Assembly (NCBI GenBank): GCA_022824185.1
Contig: JAJEAU010000022.1
Span: 179,447 to 243,446, forward strand
DNA length: 64,000 bases
From: Dehalococcoidia bacterium
GTDB lineage: Bacteria; Chloroflexota; Dehalococcoidia; Lucifugimonadales; Lucifugimonadaceae
Direction: 5' to 3'
Shown piece after piece: positions 35,946 through 44,805 of the stretch. Below the pieces are notes generated by a model that worked only from the letters and a program-made list of their open reading frames with translations, searched no databases and was not told the DNA's origin. Made by a program: the position numbers and the translations under genes. The stretch's first letter is position 1. Every line of letters begins with the position of its first letter.

Positions 35946-36844
35946 CAAGTCGTCCTTTCAACCGCAAGACGAACCCTCTCACTCCGAACCGAACCGTCGC
36001 CGAACTCCCAACCCCGAACTATCGCGTCCGCAACCTTCGCCACTCGCACCATCTCCCAAACCTCATGCACTCTGACAATATCTGCTCCCGCCGAAATCGC
36101 CAAAGCCGTGGAAGCCGCATTCCCTTCAACCCGATCCTCAGGCTCAGCATCCAATATCGCTCCGATAAACGACTTTCTAGACGCCCCCACCAAAACCGGC
36201 AATCCACCAACCCTCGCCTTAATCGCATCCAACCCGCGCAACGCCGCCAAACTATGCGAAGCATTCTTCGCGAACCCAATACCCGGATCGACGATGATCT
36301 TCGACCTATCGACTCCCGCCTGTTCCGCAATAGAAACCGCCTGCGCCAATTCTTCCCCAACCTCCCGCACGACGTCCACATAACTGGCCCGATCCCGAAT
36401 GTGACTGATCACAATCGGCTTCCGATGTTTCGCCACGATCCCTGCCATCTCCGGATCCGACAACATCGAAACATCGTTCGCCATATCCGCCCCCTCAGCC
36501 AACGCGACATCAGCCACCGCCGCTTTTCGAGTATCGATGCTGACGGGCAAATCGCACCGCTCCCTGATCCCGGAAATCACGGGCAACACTCGCTCGATCT
36601 CTTCGTCCGCAGGCACTGGCCGAGCATCCGGATACACCGATGCAGGACGCGTCGACTCCCCTCCAACATCCACAATGTCCGCTCCCTCATCCGCCATCCG
36701 CATCGCCATGTCCACCGACGCGCTCACCCAATCCAGCCCATTTCGCATGATCCCATCACCCGAAAACGAGTCAGGCGTCACATTCACGATTCCCATGATG
36801 TAACTCCGAGCACCCCACTCAAAATCAGATTTGCCGATCTTCAA
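35945..36844 (-). CDS. folP: Dihydropteroate synthase
   Basis: A 299-residue TIM barrel that condenses the pterin pyrophosphate made by FolK with p-aminobenzoate. IMGIVNVTPDSFSGDG, IVDVGGESTRP, SIDTRKAAVADVALAEGA, IIVDPGIGFAKN, LVGASRKSFIG and IVRVHEV are the family signatures. TTG start at 36844 with no strong ribosome-binding site; the family core begins at residue 16. Promoter presumably in the A/T-rich gap shared with the divergent carboxylase gene. Confidence 0.94.
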   Translation of the reverse strand: MKIGKSDFEWGARSYIMGIVNVTPDSFSGDGIMRNGLDWVSASVDMAMRMADEGADIVDVGGESTRPASVYPDARPVPADEEIERVLPVISGIRERCDLPVSIDTRKAAVADVALAEGADMANDVSMLSDPEMAGIVAKHRKPIVISHIRDRASYVDVVREVGEELAQAVSIAEQAGVDRSKIIVDPGIGFAKNASHSLAALRGLDAIKARVGGLPVLVGASRKSFIGAILDAEPEDRVEGNAASTALAISAGADIVRVHEVWEMVRVAKVADAIVRGWEFGDGSVRSERVRLAVERTT

Positions 36845-37101
36845 CTTGCCGTACTTTTGCTTTTTTGCCTAGTGTTTTGGCTTCAAATCGCCGCGTCTTT
36901 GCATTTGCCGCCGCGAAGTTGCTATTTTTGCCGCGCTTTTGCTTGTTACGACGGCAACTTCTTTCGCTGCGCAAGGCCCGACAGCCAACGCTTTGGTCAA
37001 CGGCGATTTGCGCTCGTAAATTAGGATTCTAAGTTGGCAATCGAACGAAATCGAAGTCCCGCCCGAAAGATCCCCTACCTTTTGCACCAAGGCGATCCAC
37101 C
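36845..37101. other. Divergent intergenic region with TTTTGC-rich track
   Basis: A 257-base gap between folP (minus) and the carboxylase gene (plus). From 36850 to 36960 short runs of the form TTTTGC/TTTTTGCC recur about eight times, with A/T content well above the neighbours. It must hold promoters for both directions, but I cannot assign -35/-10 boxes with confidence. No gene seen. Confidence 0.4.
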
Positions 37102-38685
37102 ATAACCCAGCAAACTGAAATCTCCACCGAATCCGACGGCCTCGAATCCCGCTTAGACGCCCTGGAATCTCGAAGAGCCACCGCCCAACTCGGAGGCGGG
37201 CAACGTCGCATCGATTCCCAGAAGGGCAGGGGCAAACTAACCGCCCGCGAACGCCTCGCAAAACTCTTCGACAACGGCAACTTCACCGAAATCGACACCT
37301 TCAACACCCACCGTTCAACCGATCTCGGACTGGACCGCCAACGCTTCGAAGGCGACTCCGTAGTCACCGCATGGGGAAAAGTTGAAGGTCGAACCGTCTT
37401 CGCCTACGCCCAAGACTTCACCGTTCTAGGCGGCTCACTTTCCCAAATCGCCGCCCAAAAGATATCCAAGGTGATGGATCACGCCATCAAGGTAGGCGCA
37501 CCAGTCGTAGGCATAAACGACTCCGGCGGCGCCCGAATCCAAGAAGGCATCGACTCCCTAGCCGGATACGGCGAGATCTTCCGACGAAACACCCTCGCCT
37601 CTGGCGTCGTCCCACAGATCACCATCATCGCCGGACCTTCCGCGGGTGGTGCAGTCTACTCCCCGGCAATGACTGACTTCATCTTCATGGTCGAGTCGAT
37701 CGGGCAGATGTACATCACCGGACCCGACGTAGTCCGCTCCGTAACGGGCGAAGACGTCTCCCATCAAGATCTAGGCGGAGCAGGAATGCACGCCACAACC
37801 TCAGGAGTAGCCCACTACGCTGCAGCCGACGAAGATACCTGCTTCAACGATGTACGGCGCCTCTTGAGCTTTATCCCTTCCAACAACGCCTCCTCACCGC
37901 CAACCGTCCCCTGCGAAGACCCAACCGACCGACGACCCGAAAAGCTCGCATCCGTCATCCCCGATGACCCCAACATGCCCTACGACGTCCTAGACGTCAT
38001 CGAGGAACTCGTCGACAACGCCGACTTCATGCAAGTCCACGCCGAGTTCGCCCGCAACATCGTTGTCGGCTTCGGACGCATGAACGGCTCAACTGTCGGA
38101 ATCGTCGCCAACCAACCTGCCGAACTCGCTGGCGTCCTAGACATCGACGCTTCTGACAAAGGCGCACGATTCGTCCGTTTCTGCGACGCGTTCAACATCC
38201 CGGTCATCACACTAGTAGACGTACCCGGCTTCATGCCCGGCTCGGCGCAAGAGCAGGGCGGCATCATCCGACACGGCGCGAAGATGCTCTACGCATACTC
38301 CGAAGCAACCGTCCCCAAAATCACCGTAATTCTCCGGAAAGCCTACGGCGGCGCATACATCGTCATGGGCAGCAAAGAGCTACGCTGCGACGTTAACCTC
38401 GCTTGGCCCACCGCCGAAATCGCGGTGATGGGCCCCGACGGCGCCGTCAACGTCATCGGTCGCCGGGAAATCGCCGACGCCGATGACCCGGATGCCAAGC
38501 GTCAAGAACTCGTCGCCGACTACCGCGAGCGCTTCGCAAACCCATACGTCGCCGCCAATCGCGGATATGTAGACGATGTCATCGACCCACGCGACACCCG
38601 CGCCCGGGTAACTGACGCCCTCGATATGCTCGCAAACAAAGTCGACGATCTCCCACCCAAAAAGCACGGAAACATCCCCCTGTGA
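37102..38685 (+). CDS. pccB: Acyl-CoA (propionyl-CoA) carboxylase carboxyltransferase, beta subunit, start codon apparently AUA
   Basis: The coding frame gives 527 residues. RIDSQKGRGKLTARERLAKL, DSVVTAWGKVEGRTVFAYAQ, GINDSGGARIQEGIDSL, FSFIPSNN-like LSFIPSNNASSPP, DVPGFMPGSAQEQGGIIRHG and RKAYGGAYIVMGSKE are characteristic of PccB-type carboxyltransferases, which move carboxyl from biotin to propionyl- or acetyl-CoA. Coding similarity begins well upstream of the first ATG (37474), yet no ATG, GTG or TTG occurs in frame from the stop at 37030 to 37471. The best start by position and length is ATA at 37102; CTG at 37156 is another option. The biotinylated alpha subunit is not in the window. 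Confidence 0.85.
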   Translation: MTQQTEISTESDGLESRLDALESRRATAQLGGGQRRIDSQKGRGKLTARERLAKLFDNGNFTEIDTFNTHRSTDLGLDRQRFEGDSVVTAWGKVEGRTVFAYAQDFTVLGGSLSQIAAQKISKVMDHAIKVGAPVVGINDSGGARIQEGIDSLAGYGEIFRRNTLASGVVPQITIIAGPSAGGAVYSPAMTDFIFMVESIGQMYITGPDVVRSVTGEDVSHQDLGGAGMHATTSGVAHYAAADEDTCFNDVRRLLSFIPSNNASSPPTVPCEDPTDRRPEKLASVIPDDPNMPYDVLDVIEELVDNADFMQVHAEFARNIVVGFGRMNGSTVGIVANQPAELAGVLDIDASDKGARFVRFCDAFNIPVITLVDVPGFMPGSAQEQGGIIRHGAKMLYAYSEATVPKITVILRKAYGGAYIVMGSKELRCDVNLAWPTAEIAVMGPDGAVNVIGRREIADADDPDAKRQELVADYRERFANPYVAANRGYVDDVIDPRDTRARVTDALDMLANKVDDLPPKKHGNIPL

Positions 38686-39104
38686 GCAACGCCGACCAAC
38701 CGCGCTACGCTCCTAACACGGTCAGCGAAGAAGAGTTCGTCGAAGCCGTTTCCGATATGGCCCGAGAAGTCTGGGATTTCCACAACCGGTGGGGGTTCGG
38801 GTCTGGCCACTTCGAACACACCGACCCATCTGACATCATCAATCGCCGCAGAGCGATCCTAGCCGAAGAGATCCGAGAACTAAGCGAAGCCGTCGAAGAA
38901 AACGACACCACAGGAATCCTCAACGAAACCGCCGACGTCCTCTTCGTAGCCATCGGACACGTAGAGGCCCTCGGACATGCTGGACTCGACGGCGTCCGAT
39001 ACGTCACCAACAAAAACGCTAACAAGACCGAGCAAACTCACGCAATCCGCCAAGACACCGGCAAACTCCTGCCCAAAGAAGGCAAACCACACAAGTGGGA
39101 ATAA
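38682..39104 (+). CDS. MazG-like NTP pyrophosphohydrolase family protein
   Basis: A 140-residue all-alpha protein. AEEIRELSEAVEENDTTGI and LNETADVLFVAIGHV fit the EExxE...ExxD metal-binding pattern of MazG/all-alpha NTP pyrophosphatases, which hydrolyse nucleoside triphosphates to monophosphates. The C-terminus (GKLLPKEGKPHKWE) resembles house-cleaning phosphatases. GTG start overlapping the carboxylase stop (GTGA). Substrate unknown. Confidence 0.78.
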   Translation: MSNADQPRYAPNTVSEEEFVEAVSDMAREVWDFHNRWGFGSGHFEHTDPSDIINRRRAILAEEIRELSEAVEENDTTGILNETADVLFVAIGHVEALGHAGLDGVRYVTNKNANKTEQTHAIRQDTGKLLPKEGKPHKWE

Positions 39105-39160
39105 CCCGCGGCCCTAGATGGAATATCCGTCTACGGGTTAACCACCAGAGGAAAATCTGA

Positions 39161-40357
39161 ATGCAAAACGCAGCCATCGAGCGTGCCAAGGAACACTTCG
39201 GCACCCTCCTCGAACGCCAGATCGAACGCGTAACCGCAATGAAGGAGTCCGCCGACTTCGTCGACTACAACGCTCTTGACACCATCAAGATCGGCCTCCT
39301 AGGCGGCGACGGCATCGGCCCCGCAATCACCGACACCGCCCGCGGCGTCCTCGAACGCCTCCTGTCCGACGCAGTAGCAAGCGGCAAGATCGAGTTCCGA
39401 GACATTGACGGCCTAACCATCGAAAACCGTGCCGCACATCTACAGTCGATCCCCGACGATGTCCTTGCGGAAATCAAAGAGTGCGACGTCACCCTCAAAG
39501 GCCCGACGACAACTCCCGAAAAAGGCGACGGTTGGCCCAACCTCGAGTCGGCAAACGTCGGCATGAGGAAAGAACTCGACCTCTTCGCAAACGTCCGACC
39601 CGTCCGGGTTCCTTCAGAAGGTATCGACTGGGTATTCTTCCGGGAAAATACCGAAGACCTCTACGCCCTCGGTTCCGACGGCATCGACGTCACAGATGAC
39701 TTCACCATCGACTTCCGCCTAATCTCCGAACCCGGCTCCGAGCGCATCATCCGCGCCGCCTTCGAGCACGCCAAGCAAAACGGTCGCGACCGCGTCACCG
39801 TCGTCACCAAAGCCAACATCGTCAAACTCAGCGACGGACGCTTTCTTCAGGTCGCCGAACGCGTCGCCAAGGAATACCCCGGCATCGAATGGGACGGTTG
39901 GTACATCGACATCATGACCGCCAAGCTCCTTGACACCGCCCGACGATCCGACTTCCAAGTCTTCGTCATGCCGAACCTCTACGGCGATATCCTCACCGAC
40001 GAAGCCGCCGAGATCCAAGGCGGAGTCGGCACCGCAGGGGCCGCAAACATCGGCACCCGATACGCAATGTTCGAAGCCATCCACGGCTCAGCGCCCCGCA
40101 TGGTCACCGAAGGTCGCGCCCAATACGCCGACCCGTCATCCATGCTCAAAGCCTCGGCCATGCTTCTCCAGCACATCGGATATGCCGACCTCGGACGACG
40201 CCTTGACATGGCCCTAGAAGTCTGCGGCCAATACGAACGCAAAATCGTCACCACGGGCCGAGACACCGGCGCAACCGGAGACGAATACGGAGCATACGTA
40301 GCCGACACCGTAAACGACCCCAACCTCGAATCGAAGTGGCAGTCCTACGTCAACTGA
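39161..40357 (+). CDS. icd: Isocitrate/isopropylmalate dehydrogenase family, probably isocitrate dehydrogenase
   Basis: A 398-residue beta-decarboxylating dehydrogenase. LLGGDGIGPAITDTA, LKGPTTTPEKGDGWPN, ANVGMRKELDLFANVRPVR, VFFRENTEDLYALGSDG, VVTKANIVKLSDG (catalytic Lys), MPNLYGDILTDEAAEIQGG and AMFEAIHGSAPRM are the family motifs. The neighbours (malate dehydrogenase, carboxylase) and the isocitrate-like ENTEDLYA segment favour isocitrate dehydrogenase over 3-isopropylmalate dehydrogenase. A 50-residue N-terminal extension precedes the fold. ATG follows AGAGGAAAATCTGA. Confidence 0.82.
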   Translation: MQNAAIERAKEHFGTLLERQIERVTAMKESADFVDYNALDTIKIGLLGGDGIGPAITDTARGVLERLLSDAVASGKIEFRDIDGLTIENRAAHLQSIPDDVLAEIKECDVTLKGPTTTPEKGDGWPNLESANVGMRKELDLFANVRPVRVPSEGIDWVFFRENTEDLYALGSDGIDVTDDFTIDFRLISEPGSERIIRAAFEHAKQNGRDRVTVVTKANIVKLSDGRFLQVAERVAKEYPGIEWDGWYIDIMTAKLLDTARRSDFQVFVMPNLYGDILTDEAAEIQGGVGTAGAANIGTRYAMFEAIHGSAPRMVTEGRAQYADPSSMLKASAMLLQHIGYADLGRRLDMALEVCGQYERKIVTTGRDTGATGDEYGAYVADTVNDPNLESKWQSYVN

Positions 40358-40364
40358 TAGACTT

Positions 40365-40401
40365 CCCTCTCCCGCTCCGCGGGAGAGGGTCAGGGTGAGG
40401 G
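40365..40401. repeat. Palindromic repeat, CCCTCTCCCGC family
   Basis: CCCTCTCCCGC (40365-40375) and GCGGGAGAGGG (40379-40389) form a perfect 11-bp hairpin with a 3-base loop, followed by TCAGGGTGAGGG. The same element, differing only in the loop and one linking base, recurs at 63635-63671. It sits between icd and mdh, where it may also act as an mRNA hairpin. Confidence 0.75.
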
Positions 40402-40501
40402 TGATCGGGGCGGACAAATGGGCGGGGGTACGATAAATCGCCACCACTCCAAATCAACACCGCAATCCTCAATCAACAAAAAGGAAACAGCTAACCCAAC
40501 C

Positions 40502-41437
40502 ATGCGATCCAAAGTAACCGTCGTAGGCGCCGGAAACGTCGGCGCAACCACCGCACAGCGCATCTACGAACGCGGCTACGCTGATGTAGTCCTAGTCGAC
40601 GTCGTTGAAGACATGCCCCAAGGCAAAGCGCTCGACATCCTCGAATCCGGACCCGTCCTAGGCACCGACGCACAAATCTCGGGAGCCAACGACTACGCCC
40701 CGACCGCCAACTCCGACGTCGTAGTCATCACCGCCGGCATCGCCCGACGCCCAGGCATGTCCCGAGACGACCTGTTGCTGACCAACATGCGCATAATGCA
40801 GAGCGTCACCGAAGAGGTCGTCAAGTACTCGCCAAACTCCATCCTCGTAATCGTCTCGAACCCCCTCGACGCAATGGTTCAACTCGCCCAGAAAGTCAGC
40901 GGCTTCCCCAAAGAGCGCGTCGTCGGTATGGCTGGCATCCTCGACACCGCACGATTCCGAACATTCCTCGCACAGGAACTCGACGTCTCCGTCACCAACG
41001 TCTCCGCATACGTCCTCGGCGGACACGGCGACACCATGGTTCCCCTCATCAAAGCCACAACCGTCGGCGGCGTCCCCGTATCTGAACTGATAGAAGCCGA
41101 CCGCCTCGAAGAGATCGTCCAACGCACCCGCGACGGAGGAGCCGAAATCGTATCCCTCCTCAAGACCGGCTCCGCCTACTACGCACCCTCGGCGGCATCA
41201 GCCCAGATGGTCGAAGCCATCCTCCTCGACCGCAAAGAAATCCTCCCCTGCGCCGCCATGCTAGAAGGCGAATACGGAATCAACGGCCTCTACGTAGGCG
41301 TCCCCATCAAACTAGGAGCCAACGGCGTAGAGCAGATCATCGAAGTCGAGTTGAGCGAGGCCGAACAATCCGCTCTGCAAGCGTCCGCGGATGCTGTTCA
41401 GGAGTTGGTGGATGTGATGGCAGCAAGTGGGAAATGA
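40502..41437 (+). CDS. mdh: Malate dehydrogenase (LDH-like type)
   Basis: A 311-residue NAD-dependent dehydrogenase. [36 protein letters not shown] (Arg-Arg of the malate-selective loop), [29 protein letters not shown] and [12 protein letters not shown] (catalytic His) place it with malate rather than lactate dehydrogenases. It interconverts malate and oxaloacetate. The ATG at 40502 precedes the fold; AAGGAAA lies 15 bases upstream. The longer frame from 40418 reads through the repeat-containing spacer and was rejected. Confidence 0.93.
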   Translation: MRSKVTVVGAGNVGATTAQRIYERGYADVVLVDVVEDMPQGKALDILESGPVLGTDAQISGANDYAPTANSDVVVITAGIARRPGMSRDDLLLTNMRIMQSVTEEVVKYSPNSILVIVSNPLDAMVQLAQKVSGFPKERVVGMAGILDTARFRTFLAQELDVSVTNVSAYVLGGHGDTMVPLIKATTVGGVPVSELIEADRLEEIVQRTRDGGAEIVSLLKTGSAYYAPSAASAQMVEAILLDRKEILPCAAMLEGEYGINGLYVGVPIKLGANGVEQIIEVELSEAEQSALQASADAVQELVDVMAASGK

Positions 41438-41557
41438 GATTGATTGGAAAATCCGTCGTATGACGGGCGACTCCGATGCCGCCTGTCAGCGTTCGACAAC
41501 TTTCAGATCTTTCAATTGCGCCCTGCCATCCAGTTAGGATGAACTTGGACATTGGCG

Positions 41558-41572
41558 CTAACATCATGTTAG
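41558..41572. promoter_or_regulatory. 15-bp palindrome upstream of the restriction-modification promoter
   Basis: CTAACAT-C-ATGTTAG (7-bp arms, one central base) lies 23 bases upstream of the -35 box of the restriction operon. Its position suits a binding site for a regulator of the R-M genes; no controller protein is encoded within the operon. Confidence 0.5.
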
Positions 41573-41595
41573 GAGCGAATTGTCGGAGGGTGGGA

Positions 41596-41623
41596 TTGAC
41601 TATGATGTTCCGAATGGTATGAA
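41596..41623 (+). promoter_or_regulatory. Promoter of the EcoRII-like restriction operon
   Basis: TTGACT (41596-41601) and TATGAA (41618-41623) are spaced by 16 bases. The predicted start lies about 18 bases before the methylase ATG at 41648. Confidence 0.6.
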
Positions 41624-41647
41624 ATCCGCACACACAAGAGATAGCAG

Positions 41648-42904
41648 ATGCTGAACGTCCAAAGTCGGGTCGTTGAGGATTGGGATTACCGTACTGCCAA
41701 CACGAAGGAATTCACACACGGAATTCATCCCTATCCCGCGATGATGATTCCGCAGGTTGCGCGACGATTGATCGACGAGTATGGTTCCGGCGGAGGCATT
41801 CTTCTCGATCCATATTGTGGGACAGGAACGACGTTGCTCGAAGGGATGTTGGCGAACTTCTATGCGATCGGTACTGACCTAAACCCCCTCGCGCGCCTCA
41901 TCGCAAGAACCAAGACTGCGCCGATTGATCTCGACCTTCTTGACCGTGAGATAAAGGACTTCAGCGAATTCGGACTCGTTACCGCGGGTTTGCGTGACGG
42001 TCAAACCGACCACCCTAACATCCCCAATATCGATTATTGGTTCAGTGAGAACGTGCAACGTGAATTGGGTTTGATCCGTAGTCACATCGACTGGATCGAA
42101 TCAGCGCAAATTGCGGATTTCTTCAAGGTCGCGTTCAGTTTGACAGTGCGGAAGGTATCGTGGACGAAAAATTCTGAATTCAAACTCGTGAGGATGGCGC
42201 CCGAGCGCATCGAGGATCACGATCCAGACGTTTTTTCGACGATGGTCGATGTGCTTAAGGACAACAGACGGGCTTTCGCATCGCTCGATCATGCACTTGG
42301 CGATGAACCCACAATTCCTGCGGTCTACGGATTCAATTCCGTGGTTGAGATACCGCAAGAGACTATCACTCCTGGATCGGTTGACATCGTCGTAACGTCG
42401 CCGCCGTACGGAGATTCGAAGACGACGGTGGCGTATGGGCAATTTTCACGACTTTCGTCTCAATGGCTTGGACATGACAACGCTAATCAAGTGGATAACT
42501 CGCTCATGGGTGGCGGCAAATTATCGGACGAGGTCAGGTTCGGGTTCGAGGAACTGGACGAAGTAATCGGTGAGGTTGCCGATACCGACCCTCGGCGAGC
42601 TGGCGAGGTTGCATCATTTTTCTTCGACTATCGAAATTCCATTTGTAACGTCGCTGATGCGGTACGTCCCGGTGGTTTCGCCTGCTACGTCGTTGGGAAC
42701 CGAACGGTGAAGGGCTACCAGATACCTACGGCTGAATCGACGGCGGCATTTTTCGAAATGAGCGGTTTCGAGCATGTTGAAACTTTCCACCGGAACATCC
42801 CGAACAAACGGATGCCGTCGATGAATTCGCCGACGAATGTTCCGGGTAAATTGGGCAAAACGATGAAGTCGGAATTTATTGTGGTCAATCGGAAAACCGT
42901 CTAA
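41648..42904 (+). CDS. DNA methyltransferase, SPPY type (probably N4-cytosine)
   Basis: A 418-residue site-specific methylase. Motif I, LLDPYCGTGTTLLEG (residues 52-66), binds S-adenosylmethionine and motif IV is VVTSPPYGDSK near 250. A Ser/Thr before PPY is typical of N4-cytosine methylases, whereas adenine methylases have D/N. HPYPAMMIPQVARRLI at the N-terminus is common in this group. The restriction partner begins 4 bases downstream. The pair is A/T-richer than flanking metabolic genes, suggesting acquisition. RBS AAGAGATAG precedes the ATG. Confidence 0.85.
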   Translation: MLNVQSRVVEDWDYRTANTKEFTHGIHPYPAMMIPQVARRLIDEYGSGGGILLDPYCGTGTTLLEGMLANFYAIGTDLNPLARLIARTKTAPIDLDLLDREIKDFSEFGLVTAGLRDGQTDHPNIPNIDYWFSENVQRELGLIRSHIDWIESAQIADFFKVAFSLTVRKVSWTKNSEFKLVRMAPERIEDHDPDVFSTMVDVLKDNRRAFASLDHALGDEPTIPAVYGFNSVVEIPQETITPGSVDIVVTSPPYGDSKTTVAYGQFSRLSSQWLGHDNANQVDNSLMGGGKLSDEVRFGFEELDEVIGEVADTDPRRAGEVASFFFDYRNSICNVADAVRPGGFACYVVGNRTVKGYQIPTAESTAAFFEMSGFEHVETFHRNIPNKRMPSMNSPTNVPGKLGKTMKSEFIVVNRKTV

Positions 42905-42908
42905 CGGC

Positions 42909-44129
42909 ATGTCGAACAGTTACTTGCGTGACCATTTCGTCGGGGTTGGTGCCAAACGGCTTACTGCGGTTGACGCGGAGTCGAGTAGTTCCAACCAACA
43001 CGAAGTTGGTACAACGCGCGATATGCGCCGACATTTTCTAGGTGAAATCGATCGAAGATTCAAAACAATCTATGTTTGGTTGGACGACGACGAAAACGCG
43101 ATCGTAGTCGAAAGTGATTCCAACCATTACGATTCGCGGGCAAACCAACCGCACCGGCGGGCAGAGTGGCGGTTGTATTATCCGAGCAATCCTGTCACTG
43201 AAACCATGAGCCAGGGCGATTCGTTGTTTCTGGCCATGGCTAGGGACGAGTCCATCTATTTCGTCGTCGCACCTCCGGATTCGACCAGTGAAAGGCAACT
43301 GTCTTGGCTGTTCGGGTTAAGTGCCGAAGGTCGAACGTTCGTTTATAAACAGATTGGCGAAGACGGAATCGAACTTGGATTCGCGGCACGTTTCATCCTT
43401 GATGAGCTCGGGATCGAAACCGAACCGCCGGCCCCCGAAGAATTGGATGCCATAATTGATCGATTCGGTGATTCGTTTCCAACTACGAAAGAATTTTCCC
43501 AAGTGGCACGCGACTCCTTGCCGGGAATCGATTCGAGAGAAGACCCAGATGCTGCAATTGTGCAGTGGTTGGACCGTGAGGAGGCTCTTTTCAAACGTTT
43601 GGAGCGACGATTCGTCACCGAACGGTTGCAACGGGGATTTGCCGACGGCGAAGATGTTGATGTGGACGATTTTCTGCGTTTTTCGCTCAGCGTTCACAAC
43701 CGACGGAAGTCTCGCATGGGGCATTCTTTGGAGCACCATCTTGCTGCGGTTTTCGATGATTACGAATTGCGGTACGTCCAACATGCGATAACGGAATACA
43801 AGAATCGACCGGATTTTTTGTTTCCGAGCTTGGAGCTATACCGTGAAGCTCCCGAGAGTGGAGACCCGCGGTTGACGATGCTCGGAGCGAAATCTACGTG
43901 TAAGGACCGATGGCGACAAGTGCTACCAGAAGCAGAGAAAATCCCTAACAAGCATTTGTTCACGCTCGAACCAGGGATTTCTGAGGATCAGACGGATCAG
44001 ATGCGCGCGATGTCACTTCAGTTGGTTGTTCCTCAACCAGTAATCAGCAGTTTCACAGCTGCCCAACAGGAGTGGTTGTGGAATTTGAGTTCGTTCATCG
44101 ATTATGTAGCTGAAAAGTCCGAGCTCTAG
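42909..44129 (+). CDS. EcoRII-like type II restriction endonuclease
   Basis: A 406-residue protein, close to the 404 residues of EcoRII. The C-terminal catalytic domain shows GHSLEHHLAAVF (271-282), NRPDFLFPSLELY with P301-D302, and LGAKSTCKDRWRQVL with K328, the EcoRII-type PD...K site, then LFTLEPGISEDQTDQM. The N-terminal 165 residues match the position of the EcoRII effector-binding domain (TIYVWLDDDENA, LSWLFGL). By family it should recognise CCWGG or a similar site; this needs proof. ATG at 42909 chosen, 4 bases after the methylase stop. Confidence 0.88.
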   Translation: MSNSYLRDHFVGVGAKRLTAVDAESSSSNQHEVGTTRDMRRHFLGEIDRRFKTIYVWLDDDENAIVVESDSNHYDSRANQPHRRAEWRLYYPSNPVTETMSQGDSLFLAMARDESIYFVVAPPDSTSERQLSWLFGLSAEGRTFVYKQIGEDGIELGFAARFILDELGIETEPPAPEELDAIIDRFGDSFPTTKEFSQVARDSLPGIDSREDPDAAIVQWLDREEALFKRLERRFVTERLQRGFADGEDVDVDDFLRFSLSVHNRRKSRMGHSLEHHLAAVFDDYELRYVQHAITEYKNRPDFLFPSLELYREAPESGDPRLTMLGAKSTCKDRWRQVLPEAEKIPNKHLFTLEPGISEDQTDQMRAMSLQLVVPQPVISSFTAAQQEWLWNLSSFIDYVAEKSEL

Positions 44130-44295
44130 CCGTACGCCATGTTTGATGATGTACTTCAGCTAGGGCACATAAATCTCAATCGCGGTGTCGTGACAGCGGT
44201 CGAGTTCGGCAACGAAGTACCTTGCCCTTGTCCGCCGATTCTGGCTTCCGGTTTTCCCCGAAATGACGCGAGGTGACGCGGAGATGAACGCGACG

Positions 44296-44805
44296 TCAGC
44301 GGATGCCGATGCTGCGGGGTCTTCGGCGAAGCTGATTCAACCGATTAACCATCTCAACCGCCGAATCCGCATATCCCGACGCGTGCCCAACTCTCTCAAC
44401 CGCCTGATCCACAGTTTCAGTCGTCAAGACTCCAAAAATCACCGGCTTCAAACTATCCTCCGAGACCCGCAACAACCCCTGCGAAGCCGCATTCGCAACA
44501 TGCTCGAAATGCGCCGTCTCCCCACGGATCACTGCACCAATCGCAATCACCCCATCCACCGATACTGGCGGATCCAACAAAACCCGAGCCGCCAACGGCA
44601 ACTCGAACGAACCCGGAACCTCGAAAACCTGCGACTCCTCGACTGTCACACCCAACTCACCCAGCCGAGCTAAACACAAATCCCGCATCTTGAACGTGAT
44701 ATCAGAGTTGAACCGCGCCACGGCGATCCCGATCTTCAACCCAGTCCCATCCAAAAACTCAGCCGGAGACTCCCCAGCATTCTTCTCAACGTCCGCCACG
44801 ATCAA
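44296..44805 (-). CDS. ribH: 6,7-dimethyl-8-ribityllumazine synthase
   Basis: A 169-residue RibH, the penultimate enzyme of riboflavin synthesis. KIGIAVARFNSDITFKM, VFEVPGSFELPLAA, VIAIGAVIRGETAHFEHV (catalytic His), FGVLTTETVDQAVER and the C-terminal Arg-rich tail are all present. Start at TTG 44805 in a TTGA overlap with ribBA; a GTG at 44799 is also possible. Last gene of the ribD-ribE-ribBA-ribH operon. Confidence 0.94.
   Translation of the reverse strand: MIVADVEKNAGESPAEFLDGTGLKIGIAVARFNSDITFKMRDLCLARLGELGVTVEESQVFEVPGSFELPLAARVLLDPPVSVDGVIAIGAVIRGETAHFEHVANAASQGLLRVSEDSLKPVIFGVLTTETVDQAVERVGHASGYADSAVEMVNRLNQLRRRPRSIGIR

Noticed and set aside
44139..44276. A 45-residue frame (MFDDVLQLGHINL...) between the EcoRII-like gene and ribH
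   Set aside because: No ribosome-binding site and no recognised family; possible remnant but not supported as a gene.
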